From positions 57,519,517-57,583,516 of the forward strand of contig CM063503.1 of assembly GCA_032207245.1 (NCBI GenBank): a DNA stretch of 64,000 nucleotides, read 5' to 3'. This stretch comes from Pardosa pseudoannulata (lineage: Eukaryota > Arthropoda > Arachnida > Araneae > Lycosidae). Of the stretch, positions 26,448-42,484 are shown one piece after another. Position 1 is the first letter of the stretch. The number at the start of each line of letters is the position of its first letter. The notes under the pieces were generated by a model, which was given only the letters and a program-made list of their open reading frames with translations, ran no database searches and had not been told where the DNA came from. The position numbers were made by a program, and so were the translations under genes.

Positions 26448-27213
26448 TATATAAAGAACTTTACATATATAGATTAAGGATATATAACACAACATGTTTT
26501 CATAAAAAATCTAAGTAAGGATTTTCATTTATAATATTATATAGATGGGCTTAAATCCATTTTAATTTTTAATGAGGGGAAAGAGTCTACTTGTATTTTT
26601 TAAAGTTATACTGAATTCAGATAAACTTAGGAATGTATATATGCCCATACATACACATGCACTATAATTAGGTGTGGGTGTGCGTACATATAGTGTATTT
26701 ATAATATTGATAACTTATTTATTTTAATCTTATTTATTTTAATCTCATTTATTTTAATCTATTTACTTCATCTTTCTGGTACCTCCTTTCTGTCTGATGA
26801 ATTACATTCTGTAAAAGATTAGAAATACTACTCATGGAGAAATTTGTCCTTATAAAATTTTAACGAATTTATATATGTGTCATTGTTTAACATTTATGAT
26901 ATGTTGTGCGTACATATAATGTATTTATAGTATTGATAACTTATTTATTTTATTATTATTTATTTTAATCTCAATTATTTTAATCTATTTACTTCACCTT
27001 TCTGCTACCTGCTTTCTTTCTAATGAATTGCGTTCTGTAAAAGCTTAGCAATACTACTTATGGAGAAATTTGCCCTTATAAAATTTTAAAGAATTTATGT
27101 AGGTGTCATTGTTTAACATTTATAATAAGTTGTGCGTACATATAGGGTATTTATAATATTGATAATTTATTTATTTTAATCTTATTTATTTTAATCTCAT
27201 TTATTTTAATATA

Positions 27214-28025
27214 CAGTCAAACCTGTCTATCTCAAAACCTGCTTATCTCGAAAACCTGTCTATGTGGAATTTTAAAATGTCCCTACATTTTCAATAAAAA
27301 TTTAACGTATTTTCCAAACCTATCTCAAATTATTTTTTCCCAAACCTGTCTATCTCGAATTTTTGTAAGAAACACAACATTCCAGTTTTGAGCCTTATTG
27401 CGGTGACAACCGCACACGTTCCCATTTCCAGGAAATACACTTCTAGTTTTCTCTCTCAGAGGGTTATTTGGTCAGGGACTCGGTAGGAATTGTACTAAAA
27501 TCGGGTTCTCTGCTCTGGAATAATAAGGGGTCGGGGTTGAGGAGGGGGGAATAGGAGACAAGAGAAATTTCTTTTTGGAAATAGAACTGGTTCTCAGTCT
27601 ATAGCCTAATGACTAAAGTATCATCTCGCAACTTGCTGTCTCAATTTTAGAGTTAAAAATGGCAGGTGTTAAAAAAAAATTAAATGTTTTAACCATCGAA
27701 AAAAAAATGGAAATTCTGTCATTTTTGAATGAAAACCCTTCTGTGAAGAAAAGCGTAGTCGCCGCTAAATTTGGAATTCCTCCAGTACTATTTTACTATC
27801 ATGAAAAACAAAGATATCGTACAAAAGAACTTCGAAAACGGCTGCAAAACAATGAAAAAGAGCCGTGCATTGAAATAAAACTAAAAGTACTTCAAATTTT
27901 CAATCTTTTGTATTGCGTAAAGAAATTTTCTTAGTCTATTTTTATAAAACCTGTGTATCTCGAAACCTGTTTATCTCGAATTTTTTTATTACTCCCAAGA
28001 GATTCGAGATAGACAGGTTTGACTG
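27214..28025 (+). mobile_element. Tigger/pogo-type element, deleted
   Basis: Ends CAGTCAAACCTGTCTATCTC are inverted at 27214 and 28025, with TA at 27212-27213 and 28026-28027. The motif AACCTGTCTATCTCGAA recurs as a subterminal repeat: about four to five versions in the left 150 bp and three in the right 80 bp including the TIR. A frame at 27659 encodes the CENP-B-like N-terminus. Length is 812 bp against over 2 kb for autonomous Tigger elements. Confidence 0.9.
27659..27934 (+). pseudogene. Tigger transposase N-terminal (CENP-B/psq HTH) fragment, frameshifted
   Basis: ATG at 27659 opens MAGVKKKLNVLTIEKKMEIL, the first helix-turn-helix of CENP-B/Tigger DNA-binding domains, and continues through KKSVVAAKFGIPP. 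The family then expects a STLSTILKNK-type recognition helix. This appears in the +1 frame (STIFTIMKNKDIVQKNF-like) after about 27785, so a frameshift has occurred; the annotated open frame beyond GIPP is spurious. The second DNA-binding half and the DDE domain are deleted. Non-functional. Confidence 0.85.
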
Positions 28026-28170
28026 TATTTACTTCATCTTTCTGGTACCTGTTTTCTTTCTAATGAATTACATTCTGTAAAAGCTTAGGAATACTACTTA
28101 TCGAGAAATTTGTCCTTATAAAATTTTAACGAATTTATGTAGGTGTCATTGTTTAACATTTACAATACGT

Positions 28171-30539
<2,369 letters not shown>

Positions 30540-30540
<1 letters not shown>

Positions 30541-32130
30541 TTTTACTCTTTAGTGGCTTGAGTGAACTTCCAGATACATTTTCTATATAAACTTCAACCG
30601 GATCCTAAGATTAAATACTGTAACTTATTTGAAGTATTAAATTATTAACTTAATTATGTTATTTAAAAAACAATCTAAATATGAAAGATAATTTTGACAA
30701 AAGCTCTATTTTTGAATCTTTATTTTCATTAGTTTATTTTAAACATATTAATTCAAATTATAAAAATACGCATTACACATTCCACCCCGGTAATAAATTT
30801 AGCTGTATAAAAGCATTTAATGTACAGGCTAGTTAACTAAAAGTGATTTTATTTCCTTTATTATAATTAAAAAATATTTAAGTATTGAAAATGGATCCTC
30901 TGCAGTTGATAATTTCAGATGCACACAAAAATAATTCTGCTTAAATTTAATGGTGCTTTATTCTCTTTAAATTCGAACCAGTTTCTTAAGATAAAATATC
31001 CCAATTTACTAGATTTGTGATTTTAATTAATTTATTTTTGCTAGGATATAGTTTAAATAAAAATACTTTTAATTTGAATATCAAGCATAATTTTACGAAA
31101 AGATATGTTTTTAATCGTTTTACCTATTGCTTTACTTTAAAAATAGTAATCAAATTACTGAAATGTGCATCGAATTTCCCACCCACATAATATTTTTGCA
31201 CAATATAAAATCATTTAATTTGCATGCAAGATAGCTAAAACTGATAAAAACTTCTTTTTTCCTAATTTCTAACTTGGAAAAAAATTAAAGATTGATATTG
31301 GAACCTCTAGAAGTGATACTATAAAATACTAACAAAAGTAATGCTTCATGAATTTCATGCCTTTTTTTCCTAAATTACAACCAGTTTTCTCAGACTAAAT
31401 ACCCTAATTTATTAGATTTGGGCTTTTACTTCTTGCTGAAAAATTGTTTTAATAAAAAATACTTTTAGTCTGTATAAAAGATTATTTTACGAAAATCTCT
31501 TTTTAACGCGTTTAAACACAATGATTGAATTATGAAAATATGCATTACATTTCCCACTGATATATTTTTTTAGCGGTGTAAATCATTTAATTTTCAGGCA
31601 AGTTAACTATTGATTATGATGTGATTATGATTTCTTTTTATAATTCCTATCTTGCAAAAGTATTTAAAGATTGAAATTGGAACATTTAGCATTGATATTT
31701 TTTAACAAAAATAATGCTTTTTTTTTAAATAAAAATAATGCTCTGTAAATTTTACGCTACTTTTTCTTCCTAAATGCAATCGGTTTCCTAACATTTAATT
31801 CCATGATTTATTTGATATGTTTTTTTAAAGTTGTTTAAATAAAATTACTTTTACTCAAAACAGCAAAGATAATTTTACGAAAAGCTCTCTTTTTAATGGT
31901 TTCACCTAACAGCTTACTTTAAACACATAATCTAATTATGAAAATACATTACTCTTTATAACAATTTTTGTACATTATAAAATTATCTACTGTACAGAAA
32001 AATTAACTTAAAATGATTATGAGTTCTTTTTCCTAATTCCTATCATTGAAAAACTATTTAAAGACTAAAGATGGAACCTCCAAAACTAGTGCTTTTAAAC
32101 AAGAAATACATTTCATAAAACTTTTTACCT
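30540..32130. repeat. Diverged ~380-405-bp tandem satellite, four units
   Basis: A block resembling GATATTGGAACCTCTAGAAG recurs near 30888, 31293, 31671 and 32066 (spacings 405, 378, 395). Each unit also has GATAATTTTACGAAAAGCTCT, ATTATGAAAATACATTAC and TAAAATCATTTAAT.T.CAGGC motifs in the same order. Diverged and non-coding. Confidence 0.8.
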
Positions 32131-32590
32131 AGTATAAATATTTCGGCAGTAAGCTTTTAAATCGCAATTGGAACTGAAAATGAATAAAAATTTGTTATCG
32201 CAGAAGAAAAATCCTTCCAAACTTAATGGATATTTCTGAAATTCGAATAGAATAATTTGTCACAAGTGCGCCGGTAATTGTGATGCTCTACCACCCTCTA
32301 TGTCTGATAACTACGACATGATAATGATTTCCAAATTGTTTCCCTTTCGGAGTAGGGTTTCTTCATAATGACGTTGCTTCTTATAGAATGTATTTCCTGT
32401 ATATCTTTCGACATATCTTTATTCAGGCATTTCCGAGTTTTAAACACCGTTTCAAAATTATCTTATGATCTGATACTTAGTTTCTTTTAATAGGGTTTTA
32501 TGGGAAAAAGTAAGCACACAATTCAGTATCCAAATGTGTCTTCAGCTGTAAGTTAAAGCATTTTCGCCCATTCCTTTACAACCCAAAATC
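32131..32590. other. Unique sequence, nothing recognised
   Basis: No gene or repeat supported. Confidence 0.5.
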
Positions 32591-33300
32591 TATACTCTGG
32601 AACCAGAAATGGATTTGGAAGACTCGAGCCACAGCCTGGATGACCAATGAAACCGATGGTGAAGAGTATACATTTTGTTTAATTCATCAACAACCTCACC
32701 CCGTTGCTCAGCAAAGGATGAATCAGTCCAGTCTAGTATTTAGAGTTATCTACTCGTAAATTTCAACTTGTTGAATTTCGACTTCAGCAGTGGAATCTCC
32801 TAGAAAAGTATTCCTGCTTGAATCCCGAATGAACCGACGTCGTACAGGTAATCATCCAAACTCTTTTTGCGATGTCTTCTAGAATTTCTCTCCCCCCCTC
32901 CCATGAGCATTTAGCCAATACTTTTGCTATTTTTTTTTTAAACTTTGGGGAAAGGAAAGGCAGGAGTAAACTGATGAAGAGAATACTGCTTGTTTAGTTC
33001 ATCGACCACACCTCGTTACTTAGCTAGCTATAAATTATCTTGTTAAGCGTTTTAAGTCACCTAAGAGTAAATCTCAGATTTTTGGATCTTGACTTGAACA
33101 ATAGAATCTATTAGAAAAAGGTTCCTCCACAAATCATGGAGCTCAAGAAATATTCAGAACGCTGATGTTGCACAGAGAATCTTCCAAACTATCTTGCTTA
33201 GATTTCGAGACCTTCAATCCACATTCACCCGCATTTAGCCAAAACTGTTGCTATATTTTTTTTTTTTGGGGGGGGGTTGGGAAAGGAAAAGGTGGTTGGA
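32590..33300. repeat. ~326-bp tandem duplication
   Basis: GCATTTAGCCAATACTTTTGC (32907) followed by a T run and GGGGAAAGGAAAGG recurs as GCATTTAGCCAAAACTGTTGC (33233) with a T/G run and GGGAAAGGAAAAGG. Preceding blocks (GTTTAATTCATCAACAACC and GTTTAGTTCATCGACCACACC) also align. The frame at 33165-33467 starts inside the second unit and has no motif. Confidence 0.8.
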
Positions 33301-35470
<2,170 letters not shown>

Positions 35471-36554
35471 TACTGTAAGCAAAAAGTATTTTTCCTTCAG
35501 CCTTTCTTGAAGACCCTGTGCTTCCAGCTTCATTATTAATCCTTAAAAGTTTTGAGATTTGTTTCGTTTCTTTAACCTGTTATGACATAATCTGCTCTTT
35601 TACATATATTTATGGAAAATCTTTTTATGTTTGTGAATAAGCATAATTTCTATTAAGAATTCCTTACACATTTTCTCCTAAAATGATATATAGCGGAGCA
35701 TTTTGTTTTTTCAACGACTGGAACAAAATTCGAAAATTAATGAAAATTATTCAGCATTTACGCAAGCAAAACTTCCCTAAAATTTTATTTAACAGTTTAA
35801 ATGGTATGAGAAATCGGTTTCTGAGCTTAATAATTTGCTTCTTTTGAAAAATTGCATTTTTGCACCAGATAATTATGTTAATTATGCATAATTATCCAAT
35901 TCATTACATAACTGATAACCCTTTAAAATAATTATATTCCTTTAAAATTACAATCTTTAGGAAAACTCTAGTGTAAGTGTAGAACCGTTTCAGTCCTTAG
36001 TGTGTTAGAGTTTAGAAGCATTTCTCATTTTTTTTTCTAGTGCTTTCTTTTTTGCTTATTATAGTCAAATAGGGATTAAAACACGTTATGTAACTAGATA
36101 TGGCTTTGCTTTACTGAAACTGTTAACATTAATTCTCTTAACCATTCAAAGACCAAATTACATATGAATAGTTTATATCACAATTTGAATATGATATCGT
36201 AATCATCTATTTACAGTTTAAGTTCATATAAATGACTCGTAATCTTACTGGGATATTATAACTTTAATGCATCATTTTCAATTATTTGTTTATGTGTTTA
36301 TTCATGATGTTACACTGTATAAAGGAATTGCATATAAAATTGTCTAATATTTAAAAATTGGCTACATTTAAATAAAGTTCTCCTCTAAAGAATAAAATGT
36401 CTATAAGTTTATTTACTACGTAACAACAATGAAAAAACGTAAGAAATAATTAAAAATGAATGACTATAGCAGTTAATAAATTTTTTCTTCTAGTATTTGT
36501 TTATTTAAAACATTGGTCTGCTATCGCATCGTCTATTTCTACCCAAATATTATT
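35471..36554. other. Unique AT-rich sequence, nothing recognised
   Basis: No gene, element or array supported. Confidence 0.5.
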
Positions 36555-36591
36555 TTTCTGTAGAATGTACAAATTGTACATTCTACAGAAA
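36555..36591. repeat. 37-nt perfect palindrome (18-nt arms, 1-nt centre)
   Basis: Arms TTTCTGTAGAATGTACAA (36555-36572) and TTGTACATTCTACAGAAA (36574-36591) are perfectly complementary around a single A at 36573. Confidence 0.95.
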
Positions 36592-36647
36592 TATTTCTAA
36601 TGGTTGCAATTTTTTCTTCTTTTGTAGTATTCTCAGATACTTCTTAA

Positions 36648-37116
36648 CCCCTTAACGTACATTGACGAGTTGGGGTCGTCGTTCATTCATGTGGCATTGT
36701 AGACTTTGACGAGTCTAACTCTTTGCCTGCAACTACATTGGTGCTTCACTTGAGCATCGATTGGTTTGTTTACAATGTTCAGGAATCCAAACCTCTCATC
36801 TTCTCAACAATACCAGTAACAAAATTGCATCCACAAATCAGAAAAAGCACATTGAAAACAATATTAATACAGCAGTGATCTTGCACGGCAAATGCCATAC
36901 TAGGCCATATTTGAGACTAATAGACTTCAATATTATGACGAATACGAGAAATAAAATGTTTGAGTCTATTAAAAGTTCATTGAGTCTATACTGAGTTTAT
37001 ATCAATCAAATTTCAAAATAAAGCCCTCTCTTTCTCAGCTACTTCATAACAGTTGAACCAAATTTAATAGTATACTTCGGACGCATTAAATTTCGTTTTA
37101 TTTATATCTCAAAGGG
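36648..37116 (+). mobile_element. TTAA-flanked non-autonomous element (piggyBac-type), copy 2
   Basis: 469 bp bounded by TTAA at 36644-36647 and 37117-37120. The ends read CCCCTTAACG and, inward from the right, CCCTTTGAGA, so TTAACCC is shared at both termini. The body matches 4836-5346 in inverse orientation. A plus frame at 36761-36994 (77 aa) has no transposase motif and is not supported by the other copy. The element sits at the left edge of the ~370-bp satellite. Confidence 0.8.
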
Positions 37117-37120
37117 TTAA

Positions 37121-40100
37121 AAAGGTTTATTACTACTATAGGGCTAATTAATATCAGATTATGTTATGATGGAATGGTATTATATTTACAATGTGTTATA
37201 AATATTTCTCTTTCTTCTAATTTATAGTCAACATAATTAAGACTAATTTTTTTATCTTCAGGAAGATCAATGGTTTTAGATTCCTTTCATTCCACTCTTT
37301 TAGGACACGTAATAATGGTCGTTCCATATCAAACTTTTGAAGGAGAGGGGAGTAAGATTTCTCTATTAGAGGTGGGATTTATGTATGAATCTCTCATATA
37401 TTTACCTTTTCTGTTAGAGAAAACCCTCACGTACCGCATGCAATAGATTTGTCTAGATTCGAACTGTTTAAGAGGCTTGCTGTTTTTGCCTGATCAGAAA
37501 ATGGCTAAAATACTTAGTAGATCTGACTAATACCAGATTATGTAATGATGATTTGCATTCTGCAACTATATAATTATGATTTATTTCTCTTATTTTTAAA
37601 CTTTTGAGATGATTTCTATTAGCAAAAAGCTGTAGTTGAAGATTGTTTTTTTAATTCTAGTCGATGTTGGTATTTGGAAAACAGAAGGAGAAATGCATCC
37701 ATAACGTTTTGAAGAAAAGGGGAGGAAGTTTGTTTCAGTGGAGGTCTAGTTTTAAATGGAGCTATTATTTGTTCCATACTTTGTGTATCGGAAAAACATT
37801 TTATCACCTAATCAATTAGTCTGAATTTGACCCATTTAAGATGTTTAGTGTCTTTAAACTGTGGTTAAAGGGGACAAAACACTTAATGGAGTTTAAAACT
37901 ACTAGGTTATATTACGATAACATTGCATTCTGCTATAGTGTAATATAGATATTTTTTCATTTTTCTAATATCTGCAAATTTAAAACCATTTCCTCATTTC
38001 ATATTTGAAATTTTTTCCCAATGTGCAGTTCCTATGTGAAGCAGGAGTGAGGTCAGTCTAAATCAAACTCTCTTAAGAGAGTTAGGGAGGTTGCTCCGTT
38101 AATGGTCTTATTTAAGTAGGGAGCTCCCATTTATTTTACACTTTTTGTTATAGGAAAACTTCTTTTAACTAACCCAATCGATCTGTCTGGAATCGAAGCA
38201 TTTGAAAGGTTTAGCGTCTTTTAACTGCTATAACAGTATTCAAAATGCTTAGTTTGCTACTTAATACTTATTTAAGTTTACTAATATTAGATTATGTTAT
38301 TATGATATAGAAATGTGCTACAGTGTAATACATTTGTTTAAAATCTGATTCTAACGGTTACAAAGTTGAGATTATTCTCTTATCAATGGAATATCTATAG
38401 TTACAGTTATTTTTCATCTCACTCGTTGTTGTTCTGGGGAGAATACAAGGATTGATGTCATTGAAAATCAGGCTCGTTTAAGGTGTAAAGGTTGCTGGGA
38501 TGGATGTCTCATTTAACCCTACAGAAGGCACTTATAAGTACCAATCACTTTAACTCTTTATCTACTGACGGTACATTTAAATACCACTTTAATTAATTAG
38601 TAATAACAAATTAAATTTCTCCCCGGGAAGATTATTTCTTGTATATTCTTTAATTAACAATATGGCAAATATATTTATGAAGAAATTTTCAGTAGTTCAT
38701 AATACTGTAGATAAAGGGTTAAGTACGGGAGCTCCCATTCTTATCACAATTTGTGGGACAAAAACACATCATGCACTTAGCCCAATCGATTTGTATAGAT
38801 TCGGACAATTTATGGGATTAGGAGCCTTTAACTGCTCACAATAAGAACAAAATATTTAATAGAGCTTAATATCAGATTATATTATGACGATACTGCATTC
38901 TTCTACACTGTATCTTTCCCCCCTATTTCTAATGATTAGAAAATTAATATTACTTTCTCATGCGCGGAACATTCATAACTGAAAATAATTTTTATCCCAC
39001 TCAGTGTTGCTCTCTATGAAACACAAGGAATGGAATCGATCCGTATCAGACTCGTTTCAGCGGACAGCAGTTGCTCCGTTGAAGGTCTAATTTAGGAAGG
39101 TGGCTTCTATTTGTTTAGCACTTTGAGTTTTGGGATATCATAATGTACCTGGCTCAATCGATTTGTCTAGATTTGAACCATTTAAGGGACCAGGTGTTTT
39201 TACTACTGAGAAAGGGGGCAAAATTGTTAGTAGATCTGATTAATACCAGATGTAATGATTATATTTAAATCCTTCTACCATGTAATTATAGAATTTTTCC
39301 TGTTTTTAAGGCGAGCGCAGTTGAGCCTATTTTTCTTTATCTTGGAAAGATCGATGATTGTAGATTTTTAAATCTCACTTGATGTTTCTCTGTGTAGAAA
39401 TAAGGGAGTAGTCGACCCATTCATTTAATGGAGGTGGCGAAAGGTTGCTTCATTAGAGGTCTCATTTGGTATGGATCATCCATTGGTTTCACACTTTCTA
39501 GTACAGGAAAGTGTCATTAAGCATTCTCAATCGATTTATCTAGATTTGAACCATTTAAGGGGCCAGTTGTTTTTACTACTGAGAAAGAGGACAAAATAGT
39601 TAGTAGATCTGATTAATACCAGATGTAATGATAATATTTAATTCTTCTACTGTGTAATTATAGAATTTTTTCCTCTTTTTAAGGAGAGCAAAGTTGAGCC
39701 TATTTCTCTTGTTCTTGGAAGGATCCAGGATTCTAGATTTTTTTAATCTTACTTGATGTTTCTCTGTGTAGGACATAAGCTACCCACTCATTTAATGGAG
39801 GTGGTGAAAGGTTGCTTCATTAGAGGTCTCGTTTGGTATGGATCATCCATTGGTTTCACACTTTCTGTTACAGGAAAGTGACATTGAGCATCCTCAATCG
39901 ATTTGTCTAGATTCGTACCATTCCAGGGGAGGTCTAGTGACTTTTAACTAAATTAAAAGTGAAAAAATGCTTAGTGGATCTTAATAACATATCATGTTTC
40001 ATTGATATAGCATAATGTTATTGTGTAATGTAGATGCATGTTTTCCCCTTTCTAATGGCTATAAAGTTGAAATATTCCCTATCTGAAAGGTAGCATGCTG

Positions 40101-40190
40101 TATATTTTGTTTGTTTGTGTGTGTGTGTGTGTTAAAATGTGACGTAGCTCACCCAATCGATTTGTCTAAATTGAAACTATCGCCATCGAT
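37121..40190. repeat. ~370-bp tandem satellite, about eight units
   Basis: The block CAATCGATTTGTCTAGATT recurs near 37439, 37808, 38173, 38781, 39153, 39526, 39893 and 40152. Spacings are 365-373 bp except 608 for the unit holding the MITE at 38517-38718, and a truncated last unit. Other unit landmarks are AATACCAGATTATGTAATGAT, GATTTTTAAATCTCACTTGATG, GGTTGCTCCGTTAA-type and ACACTTTCTGTTACAGGAAA. Small frames inside (37619-37807, 38662-38844) have no motif. Confidence 0.88.
38517..38718. mobile_element. 202-bp MITE flanked by TTAA inside the 370-bp satellite
   Basis: It begins TTAACCCTACAGAAGG (TTAA 38513-38516) and ends CTGTAGATAAAGGGTTAA (TTAA 38719-38722), so both ends read inward as TTAACCCT. 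An internal TTAACTCTTTATCTAC near 38550 also mirrors the right end, giving a possible shorter boundary. The neighbouring satellite unit near 38105-38130 shows the uninterrupted site: CTTATTTAAGTAGGGAGCTCCCAT against CTCATTTAA / TTAAGTACGGGAGCTCCCAT here. That supports insertion at TTAA. Confidence 0.75.
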
Positions 40191-41030
40191 ATTAGCAAAT
40201 GTAATATGTTAACAACATAGGAAATAATAATTCTGTATACAGTAATGACCATAAATAATAATTCCTTAAAAAATATTGAAATTTCGAGAAAATAAAAGAA
40301 GCTTAATTTCAGAAGAAGACCATCAAAAAGAAATTTTAAAAAAACCTCATCTGGATACATTCAGTGCATTTTACTTGATGTGCAAATACATGTAAAAGCC
40401 TATTATTTTATTATCAAAGATAGCATAGTACACCTTAGCTTCCTATCGAGTCACCTACAAAAATCACCAACCTGAAAAGCTGATAAAGCATAAATTATAA
40501 AAAAATATTATTCAAATTTCGAGAAAAAGTATGACTTAAGATTTTGTGTTTTTGTAGGATATTCCTGAAAGGCAATCATTCTGGCAATATACAAATCAGG
40601 AATATCAAACGGCTGATAAGATATGTTACAAAAATTGAACTATAAAAAAAGTTACAGAAAATGTTAAAATGATATGAAATCTAATTTAAACATTATTACA
40701 ACCTACAGATTAGTTTCCATTCAGTAAATAAATGTTCTAGAAAACACAAATGTATTTAATGAAAAGTCCTTTGCCTGTTTTCTCATTTCATGAATGTATT
40801 AAAAAGCAGCAATCTACTGAAGAACATGTAACCCCTTTTTCTCAGAGTATAAAAACAATATTGATAAAGTCAATATAGTAGGGGATATTTTTGGGGATTT
40901 TGAAGGATTATATGAATTCGTCTAGAACACAAAGCTCCTATATTAATTAAATACTAAAGATATATTAGGGAATAAGCTTCTGTAATTCAGGGACTTTTTC
41001 GACTAATTCCTTATAAATGTACACTACGAT
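40191..41030. other. Unique AT-rich sequence, nothing recognised
   Basis: Contains a short (GT)n run near 40111-40131 just upstream. No gene supported; the minus frame 40166-40360 is only a low-complexity hydrophobic chance frame. Confidence 0.5.
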
Positions 41031-41276
41031 ATGCACAATTTGGCTTCAAGGCACTTCATACCCGATTCACTCAGAGTTGTGTCAAATTTCTTACTGTTTG
41101 ATTTGTATGCCGATGACATATTATGCTCTCTGATTGAGAATACTGAAGTTCTTATGTATGCAGACGGTCTAGTATTTTGGACATCTAGTCCTAAATATAA
41201 ATCTAAAGAAAGAGTTGAAAAGTCCCTAAATAGAGTCATGTCAAACATTATACATGCTGTTCTAAAAACAATATGA
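41031..41276 (+). pseudogene. Non-LTR retrotransposon reverse transcriptase fragment
   Basis: The frame reads ...LRVVSNFLLFDLYADDILCS, then NTEVLMYADGLVFWTSSPKY and KERVEKSLNRVMS. This matches the RT palm region of jockey/CR1-like elements: a GSVLSPLLFNLYINDI-type motif, then the catalytic YADD box (here YADG, a catalytic Asp lost), then the LVxW strand and following helix. Only about 80 residues remain. No endonuclease, 5' or 3' ends or poly(A) tail can be found. The opposing minus frame is a shadow. Confidence 0.75.
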
Positions 41277-41419
41277 TTGTTGATACACAATAGTTTACCA
41301 GACATTTTCTTTATGCCACCAACCTACTTTACTTAAATATATTATATTGCAAAACTATTAACCCATGTATTTAGAATAGTCCTTTAAAACTTTAATGTAA
41401 TACTGATAAATTTGTCTCT

Positions 41420-42480
41420 GTATATATAGATAAATGAAAATAGGAGCTTTGTATCGTAGCTCTATATATGAGAGAAAAAATTATTTTGTGAAATTTGTGT
41501 AGCTGTTTTATTCTTGTCGCTGAGCGATGGCTGAATGGGTAAGGCACTGTTTTTGAGTAACGAAGTTAGTTGATCCTAATCCCTCTGCTGGCATGGATGT
41601 CCGTAGTCGTTCGAAATTCACTTAAAGCAGCAGGCCCTTCTTTCATTTGTCCTCGTGTAGCAGAAAAGTAGACCATACCGGTCCAAATCAAACCAAACCG
41701 TTTATTCCTGCCATCACTCATTTTAGCAAGGCACCCTATCTGGTAAATCCCTATCGAAAATAATCTAGTAATGGTTCAATATAATATTTCTAAACTAATA
41801 TCTTTACCCCAATGCTACCAATTTTATTAAAGCATATGAAATCAGTATTCAGAAGTTTTTAGCTTGAAAACACACATAAATTTATCAACAATCAAATGGT
41901 TTTTAAATAGATCTACTCATTCTGATTGATCTACATTAGTCTCCATGTATAAATAAATTTCTATTACAGCAGTTCCATATTTCAAAAGAATTTGTACTCA
42001 GTTCTTTTTAGCAATAGAATTGCTCAAGGCAAGCCTGATATAGGACAGTCAATGTTACAATTGTAACAAAAATTTCACTGCTATAAATACATAAATGGTA
42101 TTTGTAAAGAAAGTAATCAAGGGCTGTTTCCTTGGTAATCATATTTCCAACATATCTTCCCTATTACTAATTATTCTACTAAAGCATACAAAAGAGTATT
42201 CAGATCGTGGTACGAAATTCCTATCTATTAGAAATCAAACGGTCTTAAACAGCTCTCGTTCCCATTTCATTAGTATCCGTCTATAAATAAATGCAAATAC
42301 GAGGTTTGTATCGCAGCTCGATATTTGAAAGTGCCTCGTACTCGTGCCTATCCAGTAATCGAATCGCTCAAGGCCCCCCTGATCTATGAGAGACAATTTT
42401 ATGAGAAGGGAGACATTTTGTGTAGCTCTTTTATTCCTGCCACCCCTTGCTCTAACAAGGCACCCTACTATCCGGTATCT
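41420..42480. repeat. ~345-bp tandem units with uneven decay
   Basis: Landmarks TATAAATAAAT (41949 and 42282), AGTATTCAGA (41844 and 42196) and GCTCAAGGC...CCTGAT (42022 and 42367) show a period near 345 bp. GCAAGGCACCCTAT (41726) and ACAAGGCACCCTAC (42454) link the outer units. The first unit lost about 75 bp and gained the SINE. The last unit (42300-42480) is noticeably more GC-rich. Confidence 0.7.
41519..41700 (+). mobile_element. tRNA-derived SINE, 182 bp, with TSD
   Basis: The head GCTGAGCGATGGCTGAATGG matches the 5' part of a type II (Leu/Ser-like) tRNA, with an A-box-like TGGCTGAATGGGTAAGG. A degenerate B-box-like stretch (AGTTGATCCTAATCC) follows about 50 bp later. The 3' tail is AAATCAAACCAAACC. 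Flanks TTTATTCTTGTC (41507-41518) and TTTATTCCTGCC (41701-41712) are a 12-bp target duplication with two changes. The intact satellite unit at about 42428-42439 (TTTATTCCTGCC) shows the empty site. Confidence 0.8.
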
Positions 42481-42484
42481 GCAC

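Larger units (their letters stand above)
26681..28170. repeat. 226-bp tandem repeat, three copies, third holding a Tigger insertion
   Basis: TGCGTACATAT recurs at 26681, 26907 and 27133, exactly 226 bases apart each time. The ACTTCATCTTTCTGG block is at 26765 and 26991, and at 28031 in the third copy. Removing 814 bases (the 812-bp Tigger plus its TA) brings this last one back to exactly 226. Each unit contains several TTATTTTAATCT runs and GTAAAAG.TTAG.AATACTACT. Confidence 0.93.

Noticed and set aside
37121..40190. CRISPR-like array because of regular repeats
   Set aside because: The period is about 370 bp with whole units related to each other; there are no short identical repeats with unique spacers, and the DNA is eukaryotic.
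41024..41305. Minus-strand 93-aa frame
   Set aside because: Antisense of the reverse-transcriptase fragment.
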